A DNA stretch of 64,000 nucleotides from Treponema primitia ZAS-1 (GCF_000297095.1 NZ_AEEA01000128.1:1-64000), one strand, 5' to 3'; shown: positions 32,268 through 40,415, counted from the first letter of the stretch. Numbers and translations: made by a program. The notes: a model not told the origin generated them from the sequence alone.

Positions 32268-32672
32268 CTACTTAAAGTCAGAAACAGAAACCTGTTCTAT
32301 AATGCTTCTCCTCAACAATTCTGTAACCGCTGTATGAGCGCCATAAAGCCCGAACAGGCCGGTATGGGAACCAGCCGCATCACGCTCAAAATAGATCTCC
32401 CCGGAACACAGTGATTGTATAACATTTATTACAGAACCGCAGTTTAATTTAGCGAGTTTTCCGTTTAGGGAGGGAACAAAACACCGCCTCGCCAATGCCG
32501 AAATGATATTACCATATTGATTCTCAGCATAATACTCAAAATGATCGCCTGATAGCGATCTTTCATCCTGCTCTACCCGTAGTCGGAAGGCTAAATTCAG
32601 TACCCGCCCGTCTTCGGCGCACTGGCTGGGTTTGCAGTACCGCACAAAATGGTCACTAGGCGCTAAGCGCAT
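32268..32672 (-). CDS. Unrecognised protein, second gene of a two-gene module
   Basis: The 134-residue protein begins with SDHFVRYCKPSQCAEDGRVL and LAFRLRVEQDERSLSGDHFEYY, a pattern reminiscent of small proteins found in accessory-gene pairs in many bacteria, but no named family could be assigned. The C-terminal half (LFGLYGAHTAVTELLRRSII) looks globular. It overlaps the upstream gene by 17 bases in another frame, as toxin-antitoxin or defence pairs often do. It has four cysteines. Function unknown. Confidence 0.6.
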   Translation of the reverse strand: MRLAPSDHFVRYCKPSQCAEDGRVLNLAFRLRVEQDERSLSGDHFEYYAENQYGNIISALARRCFVPSLNGKLAKLNCGSVINVIQSLCSGEIYFERDAAGSHTGLFGLYGAHTAVTELLRRSIIEQVSVSDFK

Positions 32673-33012
32673 GATTGTGGGTCAACTCTAAAAGCAATTC
32701 GTTGTTGTTGTTTTCTTTTAAATTCTGAAGTGTCGTTGAAATGGTAAAGACCGTAGCATTTTTCTTGAGGCCCTCAAACAGGATTTTATCCGCCGAAAAC
32801 GGAATAATTGAAATGACGGTGTAATCATCGTAATTATGCCATTCCGCTATGGCCCGCCCTGAATCATCAACGCCGATGTCCGGGGTCTTATCAAATTTCA
32901 GATGTTCAAAGACCTCCGAAAGGACACTTTTCGTTGTCTCAAACAACTCTTTATCCTGATCCTCTTCCAGAACACCAGCTAAATAAGCAAATCTTTTATC
33001 AAAAGCACTCAT
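32656..33012 (-). CDS. Unrecognised protein, first gene of a two-gene module
   Basis: The 118-residue protein is acidic, with no signal peptide or membrane segment (MSAFDKRFAYLAGVLEEDQD at the start; an NNNNE run near the end). GAGAAGG seven bases before the ATG at 33012 sets the start. It is coupled to the next gene. By size, charge and order it could be an antitoxin-like or chaperone partner, but this is inference. The pair lies directly beyond a RelBE module at the edge of an accessory patch. Confidence 0.6.
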   Translation of the reverse strand: MSAFDKRFAYLAGVLEEDQDKELFETTKSVLSEVFEHLKFDKTPDIGVDDSGRAIAEWHNYDDYTVISIIPFSADKILFEGLKKNATVFTISTTLQNLKENNNNELLLELTHNHALSA

Positions 33013-33091
33013 GCTCAAACCTTCTCTATTAAAAATACTCCAAAATAAGGCGGGTGTAAAGTACATTGTATATTGAGGGGATCTGCTGTGC

Positions 33092-33793
33092 TCATAACCC
33101 CTTGGGGGCGCCCAGGATTTCCGCCCAAACAATTCCCTGCTGCAAAGGCGGCAGGGAACGGATGCGGCTTAGCGCGCCGCTTTTCCGGGGGCTCTCGCCG
33201 GAAGTACCGCTACCACCGGTAACGGCTTCGGGAGCGCTGGGTGTCGGGGCAGTAACGTCAGATGCCGCTGGTTCCGCCTCCGGCTGGGATGGAGACTGAA
33301 GCCATGCCGGGATCTCTCCGGATACCGATACGGCGGAAGTTACCGACAGGGATGTAAATATCGACGCAGCGTTTGTGTCCATAGGAAGCTTCGCTGAAAG
33401 CGCCTCTGGAGGCGCCGCAGAAAGTTTCGCTGAAAGTTCCCCGGGCTTGGGCGATGCAGCCGGGGCGGGTTTTGGGGTCTCATCGTCTACCGATAAGCTC
33501 CAGGCGGAAAACTCCTCGCCATCATTATCGTTGTCCGCCTGCGGCGCTTGCCGGACTTTTTGTTCCGCCCCTTCTACGGTAACGGAGCTGGCGGGATCCC
33601 GGTATTCATCTTCCCAGGGATGAAAACCACGGTCGGTTTTTTGCGGGGAAGCGGTCCGGAACGTGGAAACCGGAGGATGCCCCGCCGGGGTTTGGTCACG
33701 GCTCCGGGCTCGGCGCCGAACCATCGCTATTATCCGGGTTCCGGCAACAACGATAAGAATAAGGATGGGTAGGAAGGATTCAAAATTTTCCAC
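33092..33793 (-). CDS. Membrane-anchored Pro/Ala-rich protein following floA
   Basis: The 233-residue protein has one N-terminal membrane segment (FLPILILIVVAGTRIIAMV), a basic RRRARSR stop-transfer patch, a long low-complexity Pro/Ala/Ser/Glu region and a short conserved-looking end (LPPLQQGIVWAEILGAPKG). The start is GTG, three bases after floA. FloA is usually paired with an NfeD protein; here this anchored, disordered protein takes that place. It may be a partner of the flotillin microdomain. No family was recognised. Confidence 0.65.
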   Translation of the reverse strand: MENFESFLPILILIVVAGTRIIAMVRRRARSRDQTPAGHPPVSTFRTASPQKTDRGFHPWEDEYRDPASSVTVEGAEQKVRQAPQADNDNDGEEFSAWSLSVDDETPKPAPAASPKPGELSAKLSAAPPEALSAKLPMDTNAASIFTSLSVTSAVSVSGEIPAWLQSPSQPEAEPAASDVTAPTPSAPEAVTGGSGTSGESPRKSGALSRIRSLPPLQQGIVWAEILGAPKGL

Positions 33794-33796
33794 GCA

Positions 33797-34783
33797 CTAC
33801 TTCTCGCCGGAAGCGGAGCCTATGGAAGATCGCATATCCGTATCGGCCTGGACATTCTTGAGCCGGTAATAGTCCATGACGCCCAGATGGCCCTGCTTAA
33901 AGGCTTCGGCAATGGCCAGGGGGATCTCCGCTTCCGCAAGGACTACCTTGGCGCGGTTTTCCTGGACCAGGGCGATCATTTCCTGCTCCCGGGCCTGGGC
34001 TGCGGCGCGGCGCTTTTCCGCCTCCGCCTGGAAACGGCGCTTGTCCGCTTCGGCCTGGTCGGCCTGGAGCTTGGCCCCTACGTTTTCACCAACGTCGATA
34101 TCCGCAATATCTATGGAAAGGATCTCGAAGGCGGTACCCGCATCAAGCCCCTTGTCCAGAACCCGCTTAGAAATAGTGTCGGGGTTTTCCAGCACCGTCT
34201 TGTAGGATTCGGAGGAACCGATGGTGGTAACAATACCCTCCCCTACCCGGGCGATAATGGTTTCCTCGGTGGCGCCGCCGACCAGACGTTCAAGGTTCGC
34301 CCTGACCGTTACCCGGGCTTTGACCTGGAGCTGTATGCCGTCCTTGGCCACCGCATCAATGGTATGCTTCCCCTTGCTTGTATCGGGACAGTCAATCACC
34401 TTGGGGTTAACGCTGGTCCGTACCGCTTCCAGCACATCCCGGCCCGCCAGATCGATGGCAGCCGCCCGCTGGAAAGGCAGGGGTATATTGGCTTTATTGG
34501 CCGCCACCAGGGCGCGGCTTACTTTAATAACATCCCCACGGGCAAGGAAGTGGGTCTCCAGCATATCCGAATCCACCTCTATCCCCGCCTTGGTAAGCAT
34601 GATCCGGGAATCCACAATGATCCCGGCGTTTACGTGCCGCAGCCACATGCCGACGAGCTTCCCCAGCCCCACATAGGCCCCGGAAAGGAGAGACCGGAAC
34701 CAAAGCCCGAAGAAGCGGAAAAACAAAAACAGGAACCCAAGGGCGAATAAACCGACGATAACCAAAAGAATAAGATAGGGCAT
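33797..34783 (-). CDS. floA: Flotillin-like protein FloA
   Basis: The 328-residue length, the N-terminal membrane hairpin (about 3-25), the VGLGKLVGMWLRHVN start of the SPFH domain, the EVDSDMLETHFLARGDV segment and the Ala/Glu-rich coiled coil (QADQAEADKRRFQAEAEKRR) identify FloA. It organises membrane microdomains in the cytoplasmic membrane. AAAGGAG precedes the ATG. It is followed by a membrane-anchored disordered protein instead of nfeD. Confidence 0.94.
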   Translation of the reverse strand: MPYLILLVIVGLFALGFLFLFFRFFGLWFRSLLSGAYVGLGKLVGMWLRHVNAGIIVDSRIMLTKAGIEVDSDMLETHFLARGDVIKVSRALVAANKANIPLPFQRAAAIDLAGRDVLEAVRTSVNPKVIDCPDTSKGKHTIDAVAKDGIQLQVKARVTVRANLERLVGGATEETIIARVGEGIVTTIGSSESYKTVLENPDTISKRVLDKGLDAGTAFEILSIDIADIDVGENVGAKLQADQAEADKRRFQAEAEKRRAAAQAREQEMIALVQENRAKVVLAEAEIPLAIAEAFKQGHLGVMDYYRLKNVQADTDMRSSIGSASGEK

Positions 34784-34813
34784 AGGTAACTCCTTTCTTC
34801 TATAATACTACAT

Positions 34814-35365
34814 TTAGAGACCCAGGACTATACCAACAACACCGGCAGCGGCGATATAAACGACGGGATGTTTCTTCAGAAGTTTAATAAGCAGGAATAT
34901 CGCCGCAAAAAGAATACATTCCCTCCAACGGAACATTGCGGTCCAGACTTCGGCGGCGGGGTTATACAGGGAGATGGCAAGGGCCCCCAATGCGGCGGCG
35001 GAGAGGAGCCCCGCTCCGGCGGGACGGAAGCCGGAAAACAGGGAGTCCACAACCTTGCTTTCCTTAAAAGTGTTGAGGATCCGGGCAACAATGATGATAA
35101 TGATAACAGAAGGGCTTATGAGCCCAATCGACGCAATCAGGCCCCCGGGTATGCCGGCGTACTGAAACCCCGTATAAGCCGAAAGGTTTACTCCGATAGC
35201 CCCCGGCAGGGACTGGGCCACCGCCAGCATATCCCCAATATTTTCCACGCTGAGCCAATCGTACTTGTCCGCCATTTCGTAGAGAAAGGGCAGGGTCGCG
35301 TATCCCCCGCCAATTGAAAAAAGGCCTATCTTAAAAAACTGCACAAAGAGGAAAAGTAATTTCAC
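34814..35365 (-). CDS. chrA: Chromate transporter, half-size subunit (second)
   Basis: The 183-residue membrane protein has the CHR-domain signature near its start (FFKIGLFSIGGGYATLPFL) and LPGAIGVNLSAYTGFQ, with five or six hydrophobic segments. Two half-size CHR proteins together form the transporter in many anaerobes; true substrate is unproved. The GTG start at 35365 overlaps the stop of the upstream half by GTGA and has GGGAGAGGG upstream; a longer frame to 35449 lies inside the upstream gene. Confidence 0.88.
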   Translation of the reverse strand: MKLLFLFVQFFKIGLFSIGGGYATLPFLYEMADKYDWLSVENIGDMLAVAQSLPGAIGVNLSAYTGFQYAGIPGGLIASIGLISPSVIIIIIVARILNTFKESKVVDSLFSGFRPAGAGLLSAAALGALAISLYNPAAEVWTAMFRWRECILFAAIFLLIKLLKKHPVVYIAAAGVVGIVLGL

Positions 35366-35907
35366 TTGCCCTCTCCCGTTTTTGGCCGGAACACCAACAA
35401 TCCTAACAGCCCGGCGGCAATCACCAGCAGTACCGGGGAGACGCTCCAAACGAAGGAAAGGACAAAGGCGATGATATATATCACCAGGGACTTCCAGTTT
35501 TTGAATACCCCTTTTACCATCTTGATCACCGTGTCCAGGATCAGCGCCCCAACCGCAACCCGTATGCCCGTAAAGGCGTGCTGCACCACGGGAAGATCCG
35601 CGAAGTTGCTCAGGCAGATAGCAATACTGCTGATAAAGACAACGCCGGGAAGCACAAAACCGATAGTGGCAAGAACGCCCCCCAGGGGACCTTTTTGCTT
35701 ATACCCGATGAAGGTAGAAAGATTCACTGCGATGATGCCGGGAGTCACCTGGGCGATGGTGTAATAATTCATCACCTCGTCCATGGTGGTCCAGCCTTTC
35801 TTTTTTATGAGCTCCCGTTCCACCACGGGGATCATGGCATACCCCCCGCCGAAGGTGAGCACCCCAAGTTTGAGAAAGGTTACGAGCAGATCAAAATACT
35901 CTTTCAT
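35362..35907 (-). CDS. chrA: Chromate transporter, half-size subunit (first)
   Basis: The 181-residue membrane protein carries the same CHR signature (FLKLGVLTFGGGYAMIPVVE, TPGIIAVNLSTFIGY). It pairs with the next gene, whose start overlaps its stop. It begins eight bases after aspS, so the transporter seems to ride on the aspartyl-tRNA synthetase transcript. Roles of split CHR transporters in anaerobic spirochaetes are not established. Confidence 0.88.
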   Translation of the reverse strand: MKEYFDLLVTFLKLGVLTFGGGYAMIPVVERELIKKKGWTTMDEVMNYYTIAQVTPGIIAVNLSTFIGYKQKGPLGGVLATIGFVLPGVVFISSIAICLSNFADLPVVQHAFTGIRVAVGALILDTVIKMVKGVFKNWKSLVIYIIAFVLSFVWSVSPVLLVIAAGLLGLLVFRPKTGEGK

Positions 35908-35915
35908 GCCGCATA

Positions 35916-37769
35916 TTACTCTTTCTTCGGCTGTACCACCGACAGGTGCAGTTCATCAAGCTGTTTCTGATCAACCTCGCTGGGGCAATTATCCATGGGG
36001 CTTACCGCAAAGGAATTTTTCGGGAAGGCGATAACCTCCTTGATGGAGGTCTCCCCGGCCATGAGCATCACCAGTCGGTCCAGCCCGGGGGCTATACCGC
36101 CGTGGGGCGGGGCGCCGTACTTGAAGGCTTGGGTAAGAAAACCGAATTTCTGTTCCGCCTCGGCGGGATCAAAACCTACAATGCTGAAGATCCGCTTTTG
36201 CAGTTCCGGATCGTGGATACGAATGGAACCCGAAGCAAGTTCGTAGCCGTTAAGGACCAGATCGTAGAGGTCCCCCTTAACCGAACCGGGGTCCTGTTCC
36301 AGGGTAGCATGGTACCGATCCTGGGGCCAGGAAAACATATGGTGAGCGGCTTCCCACCGGTTTTCCTCCTCGTTGAATTCAAAGAGGGGAAAATCCACTA
36401 TCCAGGCAAATTCAAAACGCGGTTTCCCGTCAGGCCCGGGACCGGTAAGCCCTAAATCCCGACCAAGTTTGGAACGAACCGCTCCCAGGGCGATATTGGC
36501 GATCTTCCGCTGGGAATCGGCAACCAGGAGCAGGAGGTCCCCGGGTTTCGCCCCAAGGCCGGCACAGATCTTCTGCGCGCTCTCCCCAAAAAACTTGGCT
36601 ACCCCGCCCTCCAGGGTAGCAGCGGCCTCCGTTCCGGTGACCTTCATCCAGGCCAATCCCTTAGCCTTGTAGATCTTCGCCTGGGCTTCCAGCTCTTCGA
36701 TCTGTTTCCGTGAGTAATCGGCCTTGCCGGGAACGACCAGCACCTTCACTCCGCCGCCTGCGAGGCTTACCCCCTTGGCGGCTGCGGCGGCCTTATCGGC
36801 ATCGCCCGTGGACAGGGCATCCTTAAAGGCCTGGAAACCGCCATCGGCAACATAGGGGCCAAAGTCCTGCATCGTCATAGCGAAGCGGAGGTCCGGCTTG
36901 TCGGATCCGTAGCGTTCCAGGGCATCCTCATAGCTGAGACGCGTGAAATGGGGGGGGAGTTCCCGGTCCAGGGTTTTTTTGAACACATGGCCCATAAGCC
37001 CTTCGGTCATGGCGAGGATGTCATCCCGGCTGACGAAGGACATTTCGATATCAATCTGGGTAAATTCGGGCTGGCGATCCCCCCGGGCGTCCTCGTCACG
37101 GTAACACCGGGCAATCTGGAAGTACTTGTCGAAGCCCCCAACCATGAGTATCTGCTTGTAGAGCTGGGGCGATTGGGGCAGTGCGTAGAATTTGCCCGGG
37201 TATAAACGGGAAGGAACCAGGTAATCCCGGGCGCCCTCGGGGGTTGATTTGATGAAGGTGGGGGTCTCGATCTCGTAGAAGCCCTGGCCGATCATCCATT
37301 CCCGAACCGCAAAGGCCACATCGTTTCGCAGTTTTATCCGCCGCTGCATCCCCGCAGACCGGAGATCCAGGTAGCGGTAGCTCAGGCGCAGTTCCTCCTT
37401 GGCCTCCGATTCCTCGTCAACCTGGAAGGGGAGCACCTCGGACCGATTCAGGATGAGCAGCTTCTTGGCAACCACTTCGATCTCACCGGTGGGCATGTCG
37501 GGGTTTATCATCGTATCGGGCCGGGAACGGACAATACCCTCCACGGCAATGCAGAACTCATTCCGCAGCTCCGCGGCCAGGGCGCTTAATTCCGCAGGGG
37601 CGTCCGAATCGACCACCACCTGGCTTATGCCGTAGCGGTCCCGGAGGTTGATAAAAGAAATGCCCCCGTGATCCCGTTTCCGGTGTACCCAACCGTTTAA
37701 AACAACCGTTTTCCCCGTATCGGCCTTCCGCAGGGCGCCACAGTTTGTTGTACGCTTCATTATTTCCAT
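35916..37769 (-). CDS. aspS: Aspartyl-tRNA synthetase
   Basis: Class II synthetase that charges tRNA-Asp. The 617-residue protein has the OB-fold anticodon domain (VVLNGWVHRKRDHGGISFIN, in part, residues 20-100), motif 1-3 of class II enzymes (TPTFIKSTPEGARDYLVPS, RCYRDEDARGDRQPEFTQID, GLDRLVMLMAGE), and the bacterial GAD insertion (about 290-430). The promoter places the transcript start at the ATG at 37769; an ATG three codons later is the alternative, and upstream in-frame codons run into palindrome A. Whether it also charges tRNA-Asn was not determined. Confidence 0.95.
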   Translation of the reverse strand: MEIMKRTTNCGALRKADTGKTVVLNGWVHRKRDHGGISFINLRDRYGISQVVVDSDAPAELSALAAELRNEFCIAVEGIVRSRPDTMINPDMPTGEIEVVAKKLLILNRSEVLPFQVDEESEAKEELRLSYRYLDLRSAGMQRRIKLRNDVAFAVREWMIGQGFYEIETPTFIKSTPEGARDYLVPSRLYPGKFYALPQSPQLYKQILMVGGFDKYFQIARCYRDEDARGDRQPEFTQIDIEMSFVSRDDILAMTEGLMGHVFKKTLDRELPPHFTRLSYEDALERYGSDKPDLRFAMTMQDFGPYVADGGFQAFKDALSTGDADKAAAAAKGVSLAGGGVKVLVVPGKADYSRKQIEELEAQAKIYKAKGLAWMKVTGTEAAATLEGGVAKFFGESAQKICAGLGAKPGDLLLLVADSQRKIANIALGAVRSKLGRDLGLTGPGPDGKPRFEFAWIVDFPLFEFNEEENRWEAAHHMFSWPQDRYHATLEQDPGSVKGDLYDLVLNGYELASGSIRIHDPELQKRIFSIVGFDPAEAEQKFGFLTQAFKYGAPPHGGIAPGLDRLVMLMAGETSIKEVIAFPKNSFAVSPMDNCPSEVDQKQLDELHLSVVQPKKE

Positions 37770-37775
37770 AGATTG

Positions 37776-37804
37776 ACTATAGCTAGGGGGAGAAGACGTG
37801 ACAA
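37776..37804 (-). promoter_or_regulatory. Promoter of aspS, leaderless geometry
   Basis: On the minus strand TTGTCA (complement of 37799-37804), 17 bases, TATAGT (complement of 37776-37781), six bases, then ATG at 37769. No Shine-Dalgarno sequence precedes that ATG. Confidence 0.75.
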
Positions 37805-37861
37805 GGGCGGGGCTATCCATAACATGGGAAGGCAGCACGGGGGCCGGGCGAATCGGAAAAA

Positions 37862-37989
37862 CGCCGGTGGGGTGGTGAAGCCCCATCGCGGGATGCCTGT
37901 TGAACCCGCCTACGGAGCCCCGCAAGCGGGTCTCCTCCGACGGAGAATTCCAGAATATCCCGCGCTGTGGCTTCCCCACCCCACCGGCG
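37862..37989. repeat. Palindromic element A, copy 3
   Basis: The same terminal arms as the copy at 20697 (CGCCGGTGGGGTG and CACCCCACCGGCG), with better pairing inward (ATCGCGGGAT against ATCCCGCGCT). The inner hairpin GGAG-CCCGC/GCGGG-CTCC is kept with other bases changed. It lies between the divergent promoters of aspS and ispE. Confidence 0.87.
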
Positions 37990-38025
37990 CCTGTACGATG
38001 GGCCTGTATTTGGACGCATTGTTTG

Positions 38026-38096
38026 GGAGCCGGGGGCGCTTAACTAAGTTTGGGCGTATTGCCATGGAGCCGGGGGCGCTTAACTAAGTTTGGGCG
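38026..38096. repeat. 31-bp direct repeat in the A-B linker
   Basis: Two identical 31-base copies (38026-38056 and 38066-38096, 40-base period) carry GGAGCCGGGGGCGCTTAACT followed by AAGTTTGGGCG. Looser versions occur in the linker at 20840-21022. Confidence 0.85.
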
Positions 38097-38111
38097 CGGT
38101 GGCTACCTGAC

Positions 38112-38246
38112 AAAGGCGGCCGGGGGGAGGGGCATCCCTGGCCGAACACATAGGGAATTCCCTGCTGGAGGAGACCCGAAGGGGCTCCGCAAGCAGACTC
38201 TACCTGCGTGTAAGCGCCGGGGATACCCCTCCCCCCGGCCGTCTTT
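38112..38246. repeat. Palindromic element B, copy 3
   Basis: Arms AAAGGCGGCCGGGGGGAGGG (left, from 38112) and the matching CCCTCCCCCCGGCCGTCTTT (right, to 38246) pair with few mismatches. The loop holds GGAATTCC and an inner GGAG-CCC/GGG-CTCC hairpin. The A-linker-B order is the same as at 20697-21142. Confidence 0.87.
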
Positions 38247-38268
38247 GCCGATAAGGCAACACGTTCCC

Positions 38269-38297
38269 TTTACAAAACTCCGCTTTTTAACTACACT
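38269..38297 (+). promoter_or_regulatory. Promoter of ispE
   Basis: TTTACA (38269-38274), 17 bases, TACACT (38292-38297). The start would be about 38304, giving a leader of roughly five bases before the ATG at 38309 and no ribosome site. It begins 22 bases beyond palindrome B. Confidence 0.65.
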
Positions 38298-38308
38298 ACC
38301 CCTACCCT

Positions 38309-39271
38309 ATGCGGACCGCCCTGAGCATTGAAGCTCCCTGTAAGATAAACCTGCACCTACGGGTAAAAGGCCGGCGTTCCGATGGGTTCCATGAGCTGGA
38401 GAGCATTTTTCTGGCGCTGGCTTTTGGCGATACCCTCCATTTTGAGCTTGGAGACGCCGGCGGGGCCGATGAATTCCTTGTGGAGGATAAACGCCCGCGA
38501 TTGGATGAGGAAATTCCCCGGGAGGATAATATCGTCCTTAAGGCCCTGGACTTATTTAGGGTAAGGAGCGGGTTCGACCAGTCTTTGCGGATACGCTTGG
38601 AAAAGCGTATCCCCCTGGGCGCCGGTTTGGGGGGCGGATCCTCGGACGGCGCTTCAACCTTGCTGGCCCTGAACGAGTTAGCAGGGACTCCCTTCGACAG
38701 AACCGGGCTCCTGCAGGCGGCGGCGGAACTGGGCAGCGATGTTCCCTTCTTTCTGCAGGGCGGAGCGGCCTATGTGACCGGCCGGGGGGAACATATACGG
38801 CCCATTGCGGGGCCGCCGGAATTTGAGGTGGTACTGGTGAACCCTGGGTTTCCCAGCAATACCGCGAAGGCCTTTAGGCTTTTAGATGCCCATAGGGCAG
38901 CGATATTTGGAGAAAAGCTCCAGGGGCAGGCTGAATTTTCTGAGCAAAGCCTGGTCGATGCCTTGAAGGGCCCCCCTTCCCGCTGGCCTTATGAGAATGA
39001 TTTCCTGGAACTCTTTCTGGCAGAGGACTGCCCGGATAGTTCCCCGGCTAAGGATGCTTACAGAGCAATTTTGGGGGGCTTTCAGAATCAGGGTGCGGAT
39101 TTTTGTGGCCTTACCGGGTCGGGATCGACCTGTTTTGGAATATTTACTCAAGGAGGAACGGCGGAAAAAGCAGTAAAGTCATTTCGAACAGATAAGTCCG
39201 TGTCAGGGTCCGGAGTTTTCACACTTTTGACCTTTCCTCTTGCGCGTTTACCTAATAGGGTATTAATATAG
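38309..39271 (+). CDS. ispE: 4-diphosphocytidyl-2-C-methyl-D-erythritol kinase
   Basis: IspE phosphorylates CDP-methylerythritol in the MEP pathway. The 320-residue GHMP kinase has ALSIEAPCKINLHLRVKGRR with the active-site Lys, DGFHELESIF, the ATP loop PLGAGLGGGSSDGAS and the C-terminal LTGSGSTCFG. It complements ispD and ispF at 21.8-23 kb. The length is slightly above the usual 280-300. Confidence 0.95.
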   Translation: MRTALSIEAPCKINLHLRVKGRRSDGFHELESIFLALAFGDTLHFELGDAGGADEFLVEDKRPRLDEEIPREDNIVLKALDLFRVRSGFDQSLRIRLEKRIPLGAGLGGGSSDGASTLLALNELAGTPFDRTGLLQAAAELGSDVPFFLQGGAAYVTGRGEHIRPIAGPPEFEVVLVNPGFPSNTAKAFRLLDAHRAAIFGEKLQGQAEFSEQSLVDALKGPPSRWPYENDFLELFLAEDCPDSSPAKDAYRAILGGFQNQGADFCGLTGSGSTCFGIFTQGGTAEKAVKSFRTDKSVSGSGVFTLLTFPLARLPNRVLI

Positions 39272-39312
39272 GATATAGTCGTAATGAACCTGGACCAAAA
39301 AGGAGAAGCGCC

Positions 39313-39594
39313 ATGGAGATTACCGATATCAGGGTCCGCAAGGTAGCCGGTGAGGGAAAACTAAAGGCTTATGTAACGGTTACGTTTGATGACTGTTTCG
39401 TTGTTCACAATGTAAAGATCATCGAGGGTAAGAGCGGCGTGTTTATTGCTATGCCGAGCCGGAAAACCAGGGTTGGAGAGTACAAGGATGTTGCCCATCC
39501 TATCCATCCGGAATTTCGGGCGGAACTACAGAAAAAGATCCTGGACCGGTACGATTTTGGTAATGTTCAGGACGATCCTACTGTAGAAATATAA
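39313..39594 (+). CDS. spoVG: SpoVG-family RNA/DNA-binding regulator
   Basis: The 93-residue protein has the SpoVG start MEITDIRVRKV, the FDDCFVVHNVKIIEG core and IAMPSRKT. In spirochaetes such as Borrelia, SpoVG binds nucleic acid and regulates surface and metabolic genes. AAGGAG precedes the ATG. tRNA-Gln and rplY follow, as in several spirochaetes, probably as one transcript. Confidence 0.95.
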   Translation: MEITDIRVRKVAGEGKLKAYVTVTFDDCFVVHNVKIIEGKSGVFIAMPSRKTRVGEYKDVAHPIHPEFRAELQKKILDRYDFGNVQDDPTVEI

Positions 39595-39601
39595 GTATCA
39601 T

Positions 39602-39673
39602 TGGGACGTAGGCAAGTGGTAAGCCACCGGGTTTTGGCTCCGGCATGCACAGGTTCGACTCCTGTCGTCCCAG
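39602..39673 (+). tRNA. tRNA-Gln (anticodon TTG)
   Basis: The 72 bases fold as a cloverleaf: acceptor TGGGACG/CGTCCCA, D arm GGC...GCC, anticodon stem CCGGG/TCCGG with loop TTTTGGC (anticodon TTG), T arm ACAGG-TTCGACT-CCTGT. CCA is not encoded. The 3' 17 bases and following A-run are repeated 49 bases downstream. Confidence 0.93.
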
Positions 39674-39733
39674 GAAAAAATTTATTTGTGGAACCAGCAG
39701 GAGGCGACTCCTGTCGTCCAGGAAAAAATTTAT
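39656..39733 (+). repeat. Duplicated tRNA-Gln 3' end
   Basis: The 30 bases at 39656-39685 (end of the tRNA plus an AAAAAATTTAT tail) recur at 39705-39733 with one base missing. The 19 bases between are unrelated. It could be a small tandem duplication or a scar of integration at the tRNA end. Confidence 0.85.
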
Positions 39734-39764
39734 CTCAGTGTAATAAAGAATAATAGGAGTTCAT

Positions 39765-40409
39765 ATGAGTCAAGTTGTTTTCGCAGCCAAAAATCGGACA
39801 GAGGCGGGGTCCGGGGGAGCCCGCCGGATCAGGCAGGCAGGCCGTATTCCGGCGGTAGTGTACGGGCGTACCGGTAAGGCCCTGTCCATAGACCTGGATG
39901 CTCTGGAATTTGTCAATAGCGCCAAGGGAATTTCCGAAAGTACCATCGTTACCATCAATGTCGATGGACAGACCCATCAGGCCTTTGTAAAGGATACCCA
40001 ACGGAATATCACCGACGGCAAGATCCTGCACGTCGATTTCTACGAAGTCGAAGCCGGGATTTCCCTGCGGGCCAAAGTTTCGGTCCACGTTCACGGGAAT
40101 CCGGTCGGAGTCCGGGAAGGGGGCATTCTGGAATCGCCCCTCCACGAGATTGAAGTGGAATGTCTGCCCAAGGATCTTCCGGAACGGATCGATGTGGATA
40201 TTGCGGAACTTAAGGTTAACCAGTCCATCCACGTTCGGGACCTTAAACTGGGCGATGGGGTACGGCTTATTTCCAACGCCGATCAGGTAGTTGCCCTGGT
40301 GAAATTCGCCAAAGCGGAAGTTGAAGTCGCCGCTGAAACAGAAGTGGCCGCTGCAGAAACTGCGGAAGTTAAGGATGCCAAGGAACCTGCTAAGGAAGCC
40401 AAGGCTTAA
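39765..40409 (+). CDS. rplY: 50S ribosomal protein L25/Ctc (long form)
   Basis: The 214-residue protein has the 5S-rRNA-binding L25 domain (about 1-95, starting QVVFAAKNRTEAGSGGARRI and ending near VDFYEV) and the Ctc C-terminal beta domain (about 100-185). The end is an Ala/Glu-rich tail. AGGAG precedes the ATG. tilS begins six bases after its stop. Confidence 0.95.
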   Translation: MSQVVFAAKNRTEAGSGGARRIRQAGRIPAVVYGRTGKALSIDLDALEFVNSAKGISESTIVTINVDGQTHQAFVKDTQRNITDGKILHVDFYEVEAGISLRAKVSVHVHGNPVGVREGGILESPLHEIEVECLPKDLPERIDVDIAELKVNQSIHVRDLKLGDGVRLISNADQVVALVKFAKAEVEVAAETEVAAAETAEVKDAKEPAKEAKA

Positions 40410-40415
40410 TCGATA

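Noticed and set aside
37770..37979. N-terminal extension of AspS to 37979.
   Set aside because: The extension crosses the promoter and palindrome A, and family members start near MKRTTNCG.
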